From NCBI GenBank assembly GCA_018401955.1, contig JAGYJT010000017.1, positions 1-64,000 of the forward strand: a DNA stretch of 64,000 bases. The letters are read 5' to 3'. The notes below the pieces were generated by a model. It made no database searches. It saw nothing but the letters and a program-made list of their open reading frames with translations, and was not told the DNA's origin. Shown here piece after piece: positions 42,748-52,545 of this stretch; within the stretch, counting starts at the first letter, position 1; the number at the start of each line of letters is the position of its first letter. A program made the translations under genes and the position numbers. The DNA comes from Chitinophagales bacterium (GTDB lineage: Bacteria > Bacteroidota > Bacteroidia > Chitinophagales > CAIOSU01).

Positions 42748-43515
42748 ATGAAACAAGTTATTTACCTACTTATTACTTGTACACTCTCCGTATCATTGGC
42801 AAATGGGGCAGTAGATACGAAGGTAACCACCCAAACGCTCACTTGGAACAAGATAGAGGCTACCTTAAAGCTTCCCAAAAAATTCAGTACAAAATTGGAG
42901 ATTCAAGATCGTTCGTTTTTTCATCCACTAGCTCAGCATCAGTTTTTTGTCAGGGGTACTGGTTTTTACAGCCTCAACCATGGTTGGTCGTTCTTTATGG
43001 GTTACACCTATTTTTTGCAAAGCCCGCAAGACCCGACCTCCGAAAGCAATCTAATCGCTCCTGAGCACCGCCCAGCATTTGGGTTCATGCTAAAACAAAA
43101 CATCCGCCGCACTATCCTATCGCAACGCTATCAATTAGAAGAGCGCTTTATGCACAATACTACTAACGGCGAGCTGGCGCCAGGTTATAAGTTTATTGCC
43201 AGGCTGCGCTACCGGATTATGTTGAGTGTGCCGCTAATTGACAAAGACAAAAAGAAAGGCAAGGGCGACTTGCGCCTTAACCTTAGCGACGAAATACACC
43301 TGCAAGCTGGTAAAACCGTACAAGGTCAACCATTCGACCAAAACCGGGCTAGTGCCCTGCTAGAGTACTCTATCAACAGCCAGTTTTCCATTTTCACAGG
43401 GTACACGCATTGGTACCAGCAAGTTGGCATCAATCAACACTATTACAATCGGCACATTATCGACTCAGGTCTATCCTTTGCCTTCGAGCTTGGTAAAAAG
43501 AACAAATCCAAATGA
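42748..43515 (+). CDS. DUF2490 outer-membrane protein
   Basis: The 255-residue protein has a signal peptide (MKQVIYLLITCTLSVSLANG). The family pattern then follows: KFSTKLEIQDRSFF, NHGWSFFMGYTYF, LSQRYQLEERF, ARLRYRIMLSVPL and a final strand SGLSFAFELG. It is a predicted beta-barrel of unknown role; the family is common in Bacteroidota. Confidence 0.85.
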   Translation: MKQVIYLLITCTLSVSLANGAVDTKVTTQTLTWNKIEATLKLPKKFSTKLEIQDRSFFHPLAQHQFFVRGTGFYSLNHGWSFFMGYTYFLQSPQDPTSESNLIAPEHRPAFGFMLKQNIRRTILSQRYQLEERFMHNTTNGELAPGYKFIARLRYRIMLSVPLIDKDKKKGKGDLRLNLSDEIHLQAGKTVQGQPFDQNRASALLEYSINSQFSIFTGYTHWYQQVGINQHYYNRHIIDSGLSFAFELGKKNKSK

Positions 43516-43624
43516 GCTCTCAGTAATGAACTTTAAAGATAAATTGGCATACAATATCCGTAGTAAATGGTATTGTATTAAACCTTATGGTTAATAACTT
43601 TACAGCATAACCTAAGTTGCTGGC

Positions 43625-44212
43625 ATGATAAAATGGGTATGCATAATGCTACTGATGCTTGTGGGCGGTGAAAAAGCAATGGCTCAATTCGAGCATTTTG
43701 ACCTATACATAGTACCCCACCGTGGCGATACCATAAGAGAAGGAATCCAAAAAATATTTTTTCATCACGGTAGGCGTGGCCACCTAGCATGGGTAAAGTA
43801 TAAAGATGGCACCAAAAGACGTTATTCATCCACAGACCTTAAAGCCTTTAGTTTTGTAGATTCTGGCGGATGGTTTTTATGGTGGCGGCTCAACAATACT
43901 TATCATCAAGTGCAGGTGCTTAAGTTAAATGACAAGAAGAAAAATACAACCCCGCACTTTTATGAGCCTATAGCTTCGTGCAATGGCCACACACTGTATC
44001 TTGATTTTGGCTGGGATGATGACTCGCCACTTAGGCTCCTTATGGCTACAGGCAACATACTTAAGTATGAGTTCCGTTACAAAAAAAAGCCCACTAGAGA
44101 TTACTTAATGCAACATATGCCCGATTGCATGAGGGAAATTGATGAAAGGCTATGGCCTAAATGGGCAAAAAATAACTATGAAAAGGTAGCGCCTAAAAAA
44201 CCGGTATATTAA
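43625..44212 (+). CDS. Secreted hypothetical protein
   Basis: The 195-residue protein has a signal peptide (MIKWVCIMLLMLVGGEKAMA) and a Trp/His-rich mature part (FFHHGRRGHLAWVKY, GGWFLWWRLNNTYHQ, YLDFGWDDDSPLRL). I recognise no family. Its layout resembles GWxTD-less periplasmic proteins of unknown function in this phylum, which is only an impression. Confidence 0.6.
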   Translation: MIKWVCIMLLMLVGGEKAMAQFEHFDLYIVPHRGDTIREGIQKIFFHHGRRGHLAWVKYKDGTKRRYSSTDLKAFSFVDSGGWFLWWRLNNTYHQVQVLKLNDKKKNTTPHFYEPIASCNGHTLYLDFGWDDDSPLRLLMATGNILKYEFRYKKKPTRDYLMQHMPDCMREIDERLWPKWAKNNYEKVAPKKPVY

Positions 44213-44312
44213 AAACTCTTGCCGTTATTTTTAATCCATGAATACTGATTGCACCGTTACAGGTATGGTGTAAAGGGTTAATGGTTTGGCAAAATGAAAC
44301 TATTTTTATTGC

Positions 44313-44720
44313 ATGACAGCCAAATCGTTTATGATTATTGTAGGGATTTTCTGCTTTTGCTATACCTCATTTTTACTGATAAAAAACTTGATACCCTACT
44401 TTAATGGAGAATTTACCTATGCCAAGGTAAGTGATGTATCAGAAGAACTGGTATCATTACCTGGCCCAAAAAATCGTAAGAGCAAAAAGATAGTAATGCA
44501 TTATTACTATCAGTACAACAACCAAACTTACACTGGTAGTTGCGACCCGGATTTTGGGAAAAATCGATATGGCATTGGTGATTCTATGCTAATAAAATTC
44601 TCGCCAAGTAACCCCAGCAATGCCATCATAATCGAAAACTATGAGTTCAAGCTAACACTACTTATCATTGGTTGGGTAGTATCATTCATGGTAGCATTTG
44701 GCCTTTATAAATGGGGCTAA
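44313..44720 (+). CDS. DUF3592 membrane protein
   Basis: The 135-residue protein has one helix at each end (FMIIVGIFCFCYTSFLLI and LLIIGWVVSFMVAFGLY). Between them is a beta domain with IVMHYYYQYNNQTYTG and GDSMLIKFSPSNPSNA, the DUF3592 pattern. Role unknown. Confidence 0.8.
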   Translation: MTAKSFMIIVGIFCFCYTSFLLIKNLIPYFNGEFTYAKVSDVSEELVSLPGPKNRKSKKIVMHYYYQYNNQTYTGSCDPDFGKNRYGIGDSMLIKFSPSNPSNAIIIENYEFKLTLLIIGWVVSFMVAFGLYKWG

Positions 44721-44834
44721 TATTACCTACTTATCACCATCTTCTTCACTTCGCTTTGGCGGCCATTGTTGGCAATGACTCAAAGTTGCCCAAAGCTAAA
44801 CCATCATGTGTCATTCGTTTTTAGCGAGCATAAA

Positions 44835-44866
44835 AAAGCCGCCACCCTTTGCAGGATGGCGGCTTT
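44835..44866 (-). terminator. Rho-independent terminator
   Basis: Stem AAAGCCGCCA / TGGCGGCTTT with a 12-nt loop; on the minus strand it is followed by TTTATGC. It ends the transcript of the secreted lamin-tail protein. Confidence 0.85.
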
Positions 44867-44886
44867 GATATACTTTATTGTTTAGC

Positions 44887-46671
44887 TTATTGCTTCACTA
44901 CTTTGTGGGTACTGATGCCTTTAGCAGTTGATACTTGTAACAAGTACATGCCGTTGTTTAAGCTGCTAATATCCATTTTAACAGAAGTAGCTGCGTTAAC
45001 TGGCTGCTCCATCACCAAACGGCCGGTAAAGTCATAAATCTTAACCGATTGCGTTTGAGTGTTAGCTTCCAACTCCACATAAACCATATTGGTTGCTGGG
45101 TTAGGATATACTGCCAATACGCCAGCGCTCAAATCTTCGATACCTACTGGGGTAATATCAGTCTGCCTACGTGGTGCCAATTGGTAAAAGCGCGTGTAAC
45201 GAGTTGGAGTACCACCACCAGCATCAAACTGACGGCCAATACCAATTACATCAAACTGCGCAGGGATGTTAGTAGAAATACCAGTGCTAGCGTATACAAC
45301 CATTTCAGTTGAGTCAGTACCATTGGTAATATCGTAAGTAAGAGGGTTGTTGCCAGTAGGTTGGCCATAAGCGCGGTAACCGTTCAAGCGAATCAACTCG
45401 CCTTCAGTACTTTCGTCCAACTCAATAACCACAACAGGCGCTGGAACGTTACCAGTACCCAAAACTGTAATATCGGTAACAAAAGACATTTGCGCCAAAC
45501 CATTAAAGTGGCTCACTTCGCCAGTCACTTCAATTGAATCACCTTCGGTTACGGTGTAACCAAAATCATCAGTTGGAGAGAATACACCAATACCTGCAGT
45601 ACCATCGTTAATGGTGAAATTAACACCAGCAGTGCGCAAATTACCACCCAAAACAGTACCACGAATGGTGCAAACTACACCCAAACTATCTGGCAAGCCA
45701 TCAGTATTGTTACCACGGATGGTAGCTATGCTATACACTTGTACGGCTGGTGTAGGGGCAATAGTTAAAGTATAAAGGCTATCAGCACCAATATCTAAAC
45801 CATTAGTAGCGTTGCGTAAAGCAAATACCAAAGTTTCAGGGCTGGTTAATGGAGCAGTAGTAATGGTAAGTGGCAAGCTGCCAGTAACCACATTGGCAAA
45901 AGTTAGGGTTTGGGTAGTGTAGTTGTCTACCAAAGCAGCATCACCGCTTTTCAAAACCACATCAACATTAAAAGTTGAAGCGCTTACACAAAGGCTAAGC
46001 GCAACATTAACGTTGGTAGTACTAGCATTATCAAATACGGTGTTTGCAGCTGATGTGAAAACAGCTGAGGTATCATTAGATGTTAGGCAAGAGTTGCAAT
46101 AGAAACCAAGGCCTCCGAAAGTATTGCTTGGCGATACATCCCACTGGGTGGCGCCGGTAGTCCAGTTGGTAGTGCCAGCCTGTACGGTAGCTTTGCGGCT
46201 AAGGGTGTTATCTTTTGTAGAGCCTGTGCCTACTATCCACTCGTCGTTTGCAGGTGTTGTAGCAGCGCTGTAGTCACCTACGGCATCAATAATCTGGCCC
46301 AAAGCAACATCATACAATGCAATGGCATCATTGCCATTAAAGTTAATATTGTCATCATCGGTAAGGTCAGCAACGGCCAAAATAGCTGCGTCAGCATCAA
46401 CGTTGGCTATCACATATACATCGCCAGAAGCCAAAGTGCCACTAAGCTGCAAAGTGTCGGGGGTAAACAATACACCGCTGGCATTAAAGCCACGCAAAAT
46501 CAAACGATAGTTTGAAAGGTCTACAGCAGCGCCAGTAGGGTTATAAATTTCAATTGCTTTGTTAAAGCTGCTTCCCTCAACGTACTCTGAGATAAACAGG
46601 TTGCTGCAAGGCTGTGCCCAAAGGCCTGTAGCTAACAACAGCGAAAAAATGGTTAGTGTAAAATTTTTCAT
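44887..46671 (-). CDS. Secreted lamin-tail/OB-fold protein with T9SS type A domain
   Basis: The 594-residue protein has a signal peptide (MKNFTLTIFSLLLATGLWAQ) and a lamin tail domain (LFISEYVEGSSFNKAIEIYN, VDLSNYRLIL, residues ~24-190). A Calx-beta-like region follows (~200-310). Residues ~318-430 look like the OB-fold module of extracellular nucleases (VVCTIRGTVLGGNLR, FTINDGTAGIGVF, GDSIEVTGEVSHFNG). The T9SS type A domain closes the protein (LAVYPNPATNMVYVEL). Large nucleases of the ExeM/NucH kind combine these same modules with a nuclease domain; here nuclease genes are separate, at 46794 and 48342. Confidence 0.87.
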   Translation of the reverse strand: MKNFTLTIFSLLLATGLWAQPCSNLFISEYVEGSSFNKAIEIYNPTGAAVDLSNYRLILRGFNASGVLFTPDTLQLSGTLASGDVYVIANVDADAAILAVADLTDDDNINFNGNDAIALYDVALGQIIDAVGDYSAATTPANDEWIVGTGSTKDNTLSRKATVQAGTTNWTTGATQWDVSPSNTFGGLGFYCNSCLTSNDTSAVFTSAANTVFDNASTTNVNVALSLCVSASTFNVDVVLKSGDAALVDNYTTQTLTFANVVTGSLPLTITTAPLTSPETLVFALRNATNGLDIGADSLYTLTIAPTPAVQVYSIATIRGNNTDGLPDSLGVVCTIRGTVLGGNLRTAGVNFTINDGTAGIGVFSPTDDFGYTVTEGDSIEVTGEVSHFNGLAQMSFVTDITVLGTGNVPAPVVVIELDESTEGELIRLNGYRAYGQPTGNNPLTYDITNGTDSTEMVVYASTGISTNIPAQFDVIGIGRQFDAGGGTPTRYTRFYQLAPRRQTDITPVGIEDLSAGVLAVYPNPATNMVYVELEANTQTQSVKIYDFTGRLVMEQPVNAATSVKMDISSLNNGMYLLQVSTAKGISTHKVVKQ

Positions 46672-46701
46672 CTAGTGAATGGTCTATGTTAAATAATAAT
46701 G

Positions 46702-46709
46702 CAAAGGTA
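46702..46709 (-). promoter_or_regulatory. Candidate −7 box TACCTTTG
   Basis: An exact TAnnTTTG match on the minus strand, 30 bp before the lamin-tail gene, which is therefore probably transcribed separately from the nuclease gene upstream. Confidence 0.55.
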
Positions 46710-46793
46710 AAAGTTTTAACACCAAATTAGCATGGCTATGATGTTAATGAATTGTTAGCGGTGTGCACTACACCTTAATATGTAAGGTATAGT

Positions 46794-48251
46794 TTACTTA
46801 GCAACGGCAAAACGACCGCGAGCATTTATTACCTCACCGTTAATTGCAAAAACATAATGCCCAGGCACTAAGTCTGTAGTGTTAATCTGCAAATTTTGGC
46901 CGCCCTGCTGCAATTGAAAGGTTAAGTTTTCAACCAATTTACCCGACAAATCAAATATCGAAAGCACAGCCGTTTCAGCAACGGGAGCATCAAATGATAT
47001 GTTCAACATATTGCTAGCTGGCTGCGGATACAGCATAAACTTAGTTTGTTGTTCAAGTTGCGCTATGCCCACAAATTGAGCACAATTGCCCTTTAAGGTA
47101 AGGTCGCTAAAATCAATGCAATCAACTAGGTTGGGGAAATCAATAAATGGGTTACGGTTGCCCTGCTTACTGAAAACATACTCATGTCGCGCTTTCTCAA
47201 ACGCATCGGGCAAATCGGCATAGTGCATGTCTATCAATAGCTGCAAATCTTGCTGGTCGGCATCGCTTAACAGGTTATCCAGCCCCCAGTTGCGTCCATA
47301 CTTGCCATTGTAACACACCATCATATAAAACAATGCCCTTGCTGCATCTCCTTTGCGGGCACCCCATATATCGGCAACATCTTTATTTCTGCTGTCTCTG
47401 CCTTGCTTAAAATCAAGGTAAGTGTACAAAGGTGTCACCACTTCGCCATAAGGATGGTTTGAGCGATTAAAATTCACATCGTTATTTACCAACTCTAAGG
47501 CATGAACGTCACACCCTTCTGGCTCCAGTTCAAAGTCGCCACGGGTAATACCAGCAAAGTTAATCCACGAAAAAGCCATACGGTGCTCGCGGCTGTAGCC
47601 ATAAGTACCTAGGCCAAAGTTGCCGCTATAAAGCACATACTCATTACTATACTGACAATTTATTACACTTCTGTTATTAGATGTGTCTCGCTCATGAAAC
47701 TCCCTTACAATAGTGCTGGTAAAATCGCCATACTCAATTTTGGTGTGTGGGTTGATTAGATTTTTAAGGTCTACGATAATGTTACTACTGCTAAAATCTA
47801 ACGCAGCATAATAGTTGCCATAATTGGCTTCAACACTTCTTAATACACCAGTTAGGGGGGTACTTTGTAAATAATTGATAGTATTAGTGGCAGTACCAGT
47901 AATGCTATACGCATATATGGCAAAGTAATAGTCAGTGCCTGCTACCACCTCCCTAACGCGCACCACACTTGATGCACTTAAAGAAAAAACCTTGGCATTA
48001 CCCAGGCCTTCTCCTTTGGTATATGCCACCCCATCAACAGGTGTGGCATTTATCGGCTGGGTACTGCGCAGCACAAGATAACCATCTGCTGAGGCAGCGG
48101 GGTCAAACTTAATATCAAAAACCCAAGCCTCATTATAACTATCTTTTCTAAGGTTGGTTGGTTGGTTGGTTGGTTCCTGGGCAAGTTGCGCAGCCGCGCT
48201 CAGCATTACAAAAACAAAACTCACAGTAAGTAAAAAACGGAACATCGGCAA
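46794..48251 (-). CDS. Secreted endonuclease I-family nuclease with T9SS type A domain
   Basis: The 485-residue protein has a signal peptide (ending SAAAQ) and a fibronectin-like domain (~30-130). The endonuclease I core contains YSREHRMAFSW, the beta-beta-alpha-metal His, and DVHALELVNNDVNFNRSNHP, the companion metal residues. The end is a T9SS type A domain (FMLYPQPASNMLNISF). It should degrade extracellular DNA or RNA. It lies between the lamin-tail gene and an EEP nuclease on the same strand. Confidence 0.9.
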   Translation of the reverse strand: MPMFRFLLTVSFVFVMLSAAAQLAQEPTNQPTNLRKDSYNEAWVFDIKFDPAASADGYLVLRSTQPINATPVDGVAYTKGEGLGNAKVFSLSASSVVRVREVVAGTDYYFAIYAYSITGTATNTINYLQSTPLTGVLRSVEANYGNYYAALDFSSSNIIVDLKNLINPHTKIEYGDFTSTIVREFHERDTSNNRSVINCQYSNEYVLYSGNFGLGTYGYSREHRMAFSWINFAGITRGDFELEPEGCDVHALELVNNDVNFNRSNHPYGEVVTPLYTYLDFKQGRDSRNKDVADIWGARKGDAARALFYMMVCYNGKYGRNWGLDNLLSDADQQDLQLLIDMHYADLPDAFEKARHEYVFSKQGNRNPFIDFPNLVDCIDFSDLTLKGNCAQFVGIAQLEQQTKFMLYPQPASNMLNISFDAPVAETAVLSIFDLSGKLVENLTFQLQQGGQNLQINTTDLVPGHYVFAINGEVINARGRFAVAK

Positions 48252-48341
48252 CGTATAAAATGGAAAAAATAAGGGCGCATAATGCTACGCACTTAATGTG
48301 AAGTTAAGAAATTACACTAACACTGATAGTGATACCTGGTA

Positions 48342-49400
48342 CTACTTTACTTCTTTAATCAAGAAAATGTACACCGGAAAGTGATCGCTATATCCACCTT
48401 GGTATACCCCGCCAACATATGCGCGATGCGGATATCCTTTAAAATTACCAGACTGTTGGGTAAGATACGGACGGTTGAAAACCTCGTTGCGCAAAAAGTA
48501 GAAACCCGATTGCTCTTTGTTTAACCAGCCTTGCGAGAGTATAATTTGGTCAAACAAATTCCAGCTATCACTCCAAGCGAGTGTTCCGATACCTTTTTTG
48601 TAAAAATCATAATATGGGTTATACAGCTCACCCGGCTTAAGTTTTTCAATCTTTTGCTTGGCTTGCAAAACCTTAAAGGTGCTGTTATTGGTTGGGTCGT
48701 CGTTAAAATCGCCCATGGTCAGAATCTTTACATTAGGGTCAGCTTGCAACAAACTATCAATCACGGTGCGACTTACCGTTGCGGCCAACTCACGTAAAGG
48801 CGATGAGGCAGCTTCGCCACCCCTGCGGCTTGGCCAGTGGTTTACAAAAATGTGTAGTGGCTCGCCATCAAACAAACCATAAACCCATAGTATATCGCGG
48901 GTATAGCTGGTGTCGCCATCGCTTCGCAATGGCATTTCAACATACAAAGGTTTGCTGCCCAACACGGTAAAATACTTAGGTTGGTAAATAAAACCAACAT
49001 CAACACCCCGCCTATCTGGCGAGTCATGATGAATTATTTTGTAACCACGCTTTGCTAACGAAGGCTGCTTTACCAAATCCTCTAATACCGAGCGGTTCTC
49101 AATTTCTGCCACCCCAAGCATAGCCACGCCATCAGGGGTAAGCTCGGTTGCCAAGCTTGCTATAACGCCCGAAAGGTTGGTCAACTTATCTTGGTAAACT
49201 TCGGGGGTGTAGTTGTACGAACCAGTGGGCAAAAAGTCCTCATCGTTTTTGTTTGGGTCGTTAATGGTATCGAAAAGGTTCTCGAGGTTATAAAAACCTA
49301 TAGCTGCCACTTTGTATTGTTTTTCTTGGGCGTTGGCGCTGCTGGCAATGGCTACCATAGTTGCCAACAACAACATCTTTAAAACGAATAAACGCATCAT
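48342..49400 (-). CDS. Secreted endonuclease/exonuclease/phosphatase-family protein
   Basis: The ~352-residue protein has a signal peptide (MRLFVLKMLLLATMVAIASSANA). EEP catalytic motifs are GFYNLENLFDT, VAEIENR (metal Glu), HWPSRRGGEAAS, MGDFNDDP and YSDHFPVY. This is the nuclease type found in ExeM-like enzymes. It has no T9SS domain, so it probably stays in the periplasm or uses another route. I prefer ATG 49400 (or 49397) to a TTG 12 bp upstream. Confidence 0.88.
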   Translation of the reverse strand: MMRLFVLKMLLLATMVAIASSANAQEKQYKVAAIGFYNLENLFDTINDPNKNDEDFLPTGSYNYTPEVYQDKLTNLSGVIASLATELTPDGVAMLGVAEIENRSVLEDLVKQPSLAKRGYKIIHHDSPDRRGVDVGFIYQPKYFTVLGSKPLYVEMPLRSDGDTSYTRDILWVYGLFDGEPLHIFVNHWPSRRGGEAASSPLRELAATVSRTVIDSLLQADPNVKILTMGDFNDDPTNNSTFKVLQAKQKIEKLKPGELYNPYYDFYKKGIGTLAWSDSWNLFDQIILSQGWLNKEQSGFYFLRNEVFNRPYLTQQSGNFKGYPHRAYVGGVYQGGYSDHFPVYIFLIKEVK

Positions 49401-49537
49401 AATTAATAGCAAATAGTTAAGTGCACCAAAGATACCATTTTAGGCACAAGATGATAGCCGCACCGCACAAGACTTAACATGAAGAGAACATTGTGCTTTA
49501 CGTCCGAATAAATAGCGCTTACCAATTACTATACCAA

Positions 49538-50236
49538 TTATGGATTGGTAGCCCAAACGGTAGCATCAGTAATAAAACCCACATCGTTCATGGATAGCAT
49601 ATTGGAAATAACATGCGATATTTCGCTTGGCTTCAATTTGCGCTCCACATCTTTGGGTACATTACCAAGTTTGTTGCCAAAATCAGTAATCACTTCGCTG
49701 GGATTAACCTGCATTACACGCACGTTGTATTTACGCAGTTCTGCCCTCCAGCACTCGGTAAGGCCCGATAGGGCAAACTTACTTGCCACATATGCAGAGC
49801 CATTGGCAAAACCCTTAGAACCTGCAGTGGAAGATATATTGATGATGTTGCCCGTATTTTGTGTTACAAAATATTTGGCAGCTTGTTTACCGCAAAGGAA
49901 AGCACCCTTCACATTGATTTCCCAAATATTGGTGAAGCCCTCAACGGTGGTTTCGGTAAGCGGTGCAAAATAGCCAATGCCGGCATTGTTAATCAGCACG
50001 TTCAATCCGCCCATGATATTTATGGCAAACTCAAACAATTGCTCTACATCCGCCTCATTTGCCACATCAGCCTTATAGCCCACTACATCCAATTCTTTTG
50101 CGGCTTGTTTTATGGTTGCTTCGTTTCGCCCACAGATAACTACTTGCGCACCTTGCTGGCGCAATAGCTTAGCCGCATCGTATCCTAAACCTGAGCTTCC
50201 GCCAGTAATTAATATTTTTGCTTTGGTAATATCCAT
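49538..50236 (-). CDS. Short-chain dehydrogenase/reductase
   Basis: The 232-residue protein has the cofactor loop TGGSSGLG (11-18), NNAG at 83-86, and the catalytic Ser136, Tyr149 and Lys153. The arginine in CGRNE at the end of strand 2 favours NADP(H). It resembles 3-oxoacyl-ACP reductase-like proteins, but the substrate is unknown. A −7 box (TACCTTTG, minus strand) at 50263-50270 lies 26 bp upstream. Confidence 0.88.
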   Translation of the reverse strand: MDITKAKILITGGSSGLGYDAAKLLRQQGAQVVICGRNEATIKQAAKELDVVGYKADVANEADVEQLFEFAINIMGGLNVLINNAGIGYFAPLTETTVEGFTNIWEINVKGAFLCGKQAAKYFVTQNTGNIINISSTAGSKGFANGSAYVASKFALSGLTECWRAELRKYNVRVMQVNPSEVITDFGNKLGNVPKDVERKLKPSEISHVISNMLSMNDVGFITDATVWATNP

Positions 50237-50262
50237 GATAAGAATTTTTGGTTGATGCCAGG

Positions 50263-50270
50263 CAAAGGTA
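50263..50270 (-). promoter_or_regulatory. Candidate −7 box TACCTTTG
   Basis: An exact TAnnTTTG match on the minus strand, 26 bp before the dehydrogenase start. Confidence 0.55.
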
Positions 50271-50481
50271 GGGATTTAGGTGTTTGGCGTGTTAATTAAC
50301 TGAAAGGACTCACTTGCACTTTTTGAGTTAGGCTAGTGCAGCTCGACAAATTACAGCTCCCCTACCCCTTCCTTCGGTCTGGCTTGAAACGAGACTCAGG
50401 ACAGGCTCTTTTTTGGAGGGAAGCGTTATGTGTTAATTAATAAGTTAGTAAATAGAAAAACAGTAGACTTTACCCCCAATA

Positions 50482-50509
50482 ATCAACCAATAACCAGTAA
50501 CTAAAAACC
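50482..50509. repeat. Heptad repeat, AATAACC family
   Basis: Four period-7 units: ATCAACC, AATAACC, AGTAACT, AAAAACC. The last one runs into the end of the next gene. The gap 50237-50481 otherwise holds a CT-rich dispersed fragment and no gene. Confidence 0.7.
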
Positions 50510-51472
50510 AGGTGTAGGCACCAGTACAATCTCCACGGCGTGGTGGTCGCTAAGGTTTTTGCGGTTATGCAGTTTTTTGCTGGTCCAGTTACCCAAAAAG
50601 GTAGTTACCTTGCGGCGAATGGTAGTAAACGCAAAATTGTTATTTTTCACCAAAATGTAATCCAGTGTTGTTGACTCTTCGTAATCTACCAAATCATTGT
50701 TATTACAGTCGTATGTAAATACCTCATCTGTTATTGCAGGGTTGTCATCAACCAAATCAGGCGAGCATACATTATCTTCAGTAGCTGCCAAGGTTACCAG
50801 CATTTGGTTATAATGCTTCACATCACGCTTATGGATGTTAAAATCACCACAAAGCAACTGTGGCGTGCCGTCAATATGATGGGGGTCAACCAGTTCATTT
50901 TTAATTTGCAGCAATTGCTTGTTGCGTATATCTTCTTTTTTAGGAGAATCGTCGGCCTGCAAATGGGTACCAATAACTTGGTAGGTAATTCCATCTTTTT
51001 GTACTTCTACCATCAGTGCACCTTTACGGCTGCCACAGTCAAAACCTTTGCAATCATCAAAAAGTATCTCGCCAATTTCTTTCAATGGGTGTTTGCTTAC
51101 TATCCATACGCCGCCATTAGTTATAGTAAAGGCTTTGCGTACATCTTCATTTACAGGGCCTATCGCATACGGATAGGTGTCTTTAATAATATCCCATAGA
51201 ATGGTACGTGCTTTTTTATCAAAAGCCTCTTGAAAAACAATCACATCATAATCAGCCCCGGCCAATTTCTCGGCGATTATCTTTGAGCGTTCCAACTGCC
51301 CGATTTTGCGAATGAGGCGTGGCAGCAGATAAATGTTCCAAGAAAGTACTTTTAACTGCGGTTGGTAGTCTGAGGTGGTTGAGTCGGCAACAACAATTGG
51401 AGCCTGAGCAGGGCTAACCGTAGCAGTACAAAAAAACAAAAAGGTGAGGAGGATAATGGGAAGCTGCTGCAC
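50501..51472 (-). CDS. Secreted sphingomyelinase-like EEP phosphodiesterase
   Basis: The 323-residue protein has a signal peptide (MQQLPIILLTFLFFCTATVSPAQA). EEP motifs resemble bacterial neutral sphingomyelinases: LSWNIYLLPR, VIVFQEAF (metal Glu), GTHLQADD (His), CGDFNIHK and NLSDHHAVEI (catalytic His). Cys residues in the FDDCKGFDCGSRKGAL loop may form a disulphide. It could cleave phosphosphingolipids or act as a nuclease. Confidence 0.83.
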   Translation of the reverse strand: MQQLPIILLTFLFFCTATVSPAQAPIVVADSTTSDYQPQLKVLSWNIYLLPRLIRKIGQLERSKIIAEKLAGADYDVIVFQEAFDKKARTILWDIIKDTYPYAIGPVNEDVRKAFTITNGGVWIVSKHPLKEIGEILFDDCKGFDCGSRKGALMVEVQKDGITYQVIGTHLQADDSPKKEDIRNKQLLQIKNELVDPHHIDGTPQLLCGDFNIHKRDVKHYNQMLVTLAATEDNVCSPDLVDDNPAITDEVFTYDCNNNDLVDYEESTTLDYILVKNNNFAFTTIRRKVTTFLGNWTSKKLHNRKNLSDHHAVEIVLVPTPGF

Positions 51473-51575
51473 GGGTTTGTAATTTTTACTCCAAATTAGC
51501 TGTTCGGATTCAGTTTTGTCGATTTATGATTGCAGTAAATTACGAATTATTCTATTAATAATCCACACTTAACAG

Positions 51576-52520
51576 ATGCTTAAAGCCCAAAATAAGTTGC
51601 TTAACACCGAAAAAATCAAAGCCGAGGCCAAAAGGCTGGGTTTTGAGCAAGTAGGTATCGCGGCGGCGGGCTTTTTGCAAGATGAAGCACCAAGGTTGGA
51701 ACAGTGGCTAAACAAAGGATTTCACGGGCAAATGCAGTGGATGGAAAACCATTTTGACAAGCGCCTTGACCCTACCAAGCTGGTACCCGGAGCCAAGTCG
51801 GTAATATCACTGATGTTCAATTATTTTCCTGCTACAATACCTCATGATGCATCAGCCCCAAAAGTTGCAAGGTATGCCTATGGCGAAGACTATCATTTTG
51901 TGCTGAAAGACAAACTGAAAGACCTGATGCACTTCATCCGTGCCGAAATAGGCGAAGTGGATGGGCGCGTATTTGTTGATTCGGCACCGGTTATGGAGCG
52001 CAAATGGGCCGAAAAGGCTGGGCTGGGCTGGATTGGCAAAAATACGTTGCTACTAAATAAAGGTAAAGGCTCTTATTATTTTTTAGCGGAGATTATATGC
52101 GACCTAGAACTGGAATACGACCAACCTGTAACCGACCACTGCGGCACCTGCACGGCCTGCATTGATGCGTGCCCTACGGATGCCATTACGCCATATGAAG
52201 TAAACGCCAGCAAGTGCATCTCTTACCTTACCATTGAGCTGCGCGATGCCATACCCACCGAATTTGCCGGAAAGATGGAAAATTGGGCTTTTGGCTGCGA
52301 CATTTGCCAAGAGGTTTGCCCTTGGAACCGTTTTGCTAAGCCGCACAGCGAGCCGGCCTTTATCCCCTCGCCCGAACTAATGGGCATGACCAAACGCGAT
52401 TGGCACGAAATAACCGAGGAGGTGTTTAAACGGGTATTTAAGCACAGCCCTGTAAAGCGCACCAAATTTGAGGGATTGAAACGGAATTTGGAATTTCTTA
52501 CTTACCGTCATAGCGAGTAA
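51576..52520 (+). CDS. queG: Epoxyqueuosine reductase
   Basis: The 314-residue enzyme has the B12-binding N-terminal part ([33 protein letters not shown]) and two [4Fe-4S] motifs, [16 protein letters not shown] and [13 protein letters not shown]. It makes queuosine from epoxyqueuosine in tRNA, the last step of the route that includes tgt at 28136. It lacks the long C-terminal HEAT extension. Confidence 0.94.
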   Translation: MLKAQNKLLNTEKIKAEAKRLGFEQVGIAAAGFLQDEAPRLEQWLNKGFHGQMQWMENHFDKRLDPTKLVPGAKSVISLMFNYFPATIPHDASAPKVARYAYGEDYHFVLKDKLKDLMHFIRAEIGEVDGRVFVDSAPVMERKWAEKAGLGWIGKNTLLLNKGKGSYYFLAEIICDLELEYDQPVTDHCGTCTACIDACPTDAITPYEVNASKCISYLTIELRDAIPTEFAGKMENWAFGCDICQEVCPWNRFAKPHSEPAFIPSPELMGMTKRDWHEITEEVFKRVFKHSPVKRTKFEGLKRNLEFLTYRHSE

Positions 52521-52545
52521 ACCTTCATTGCCGCAAACCAACCGT

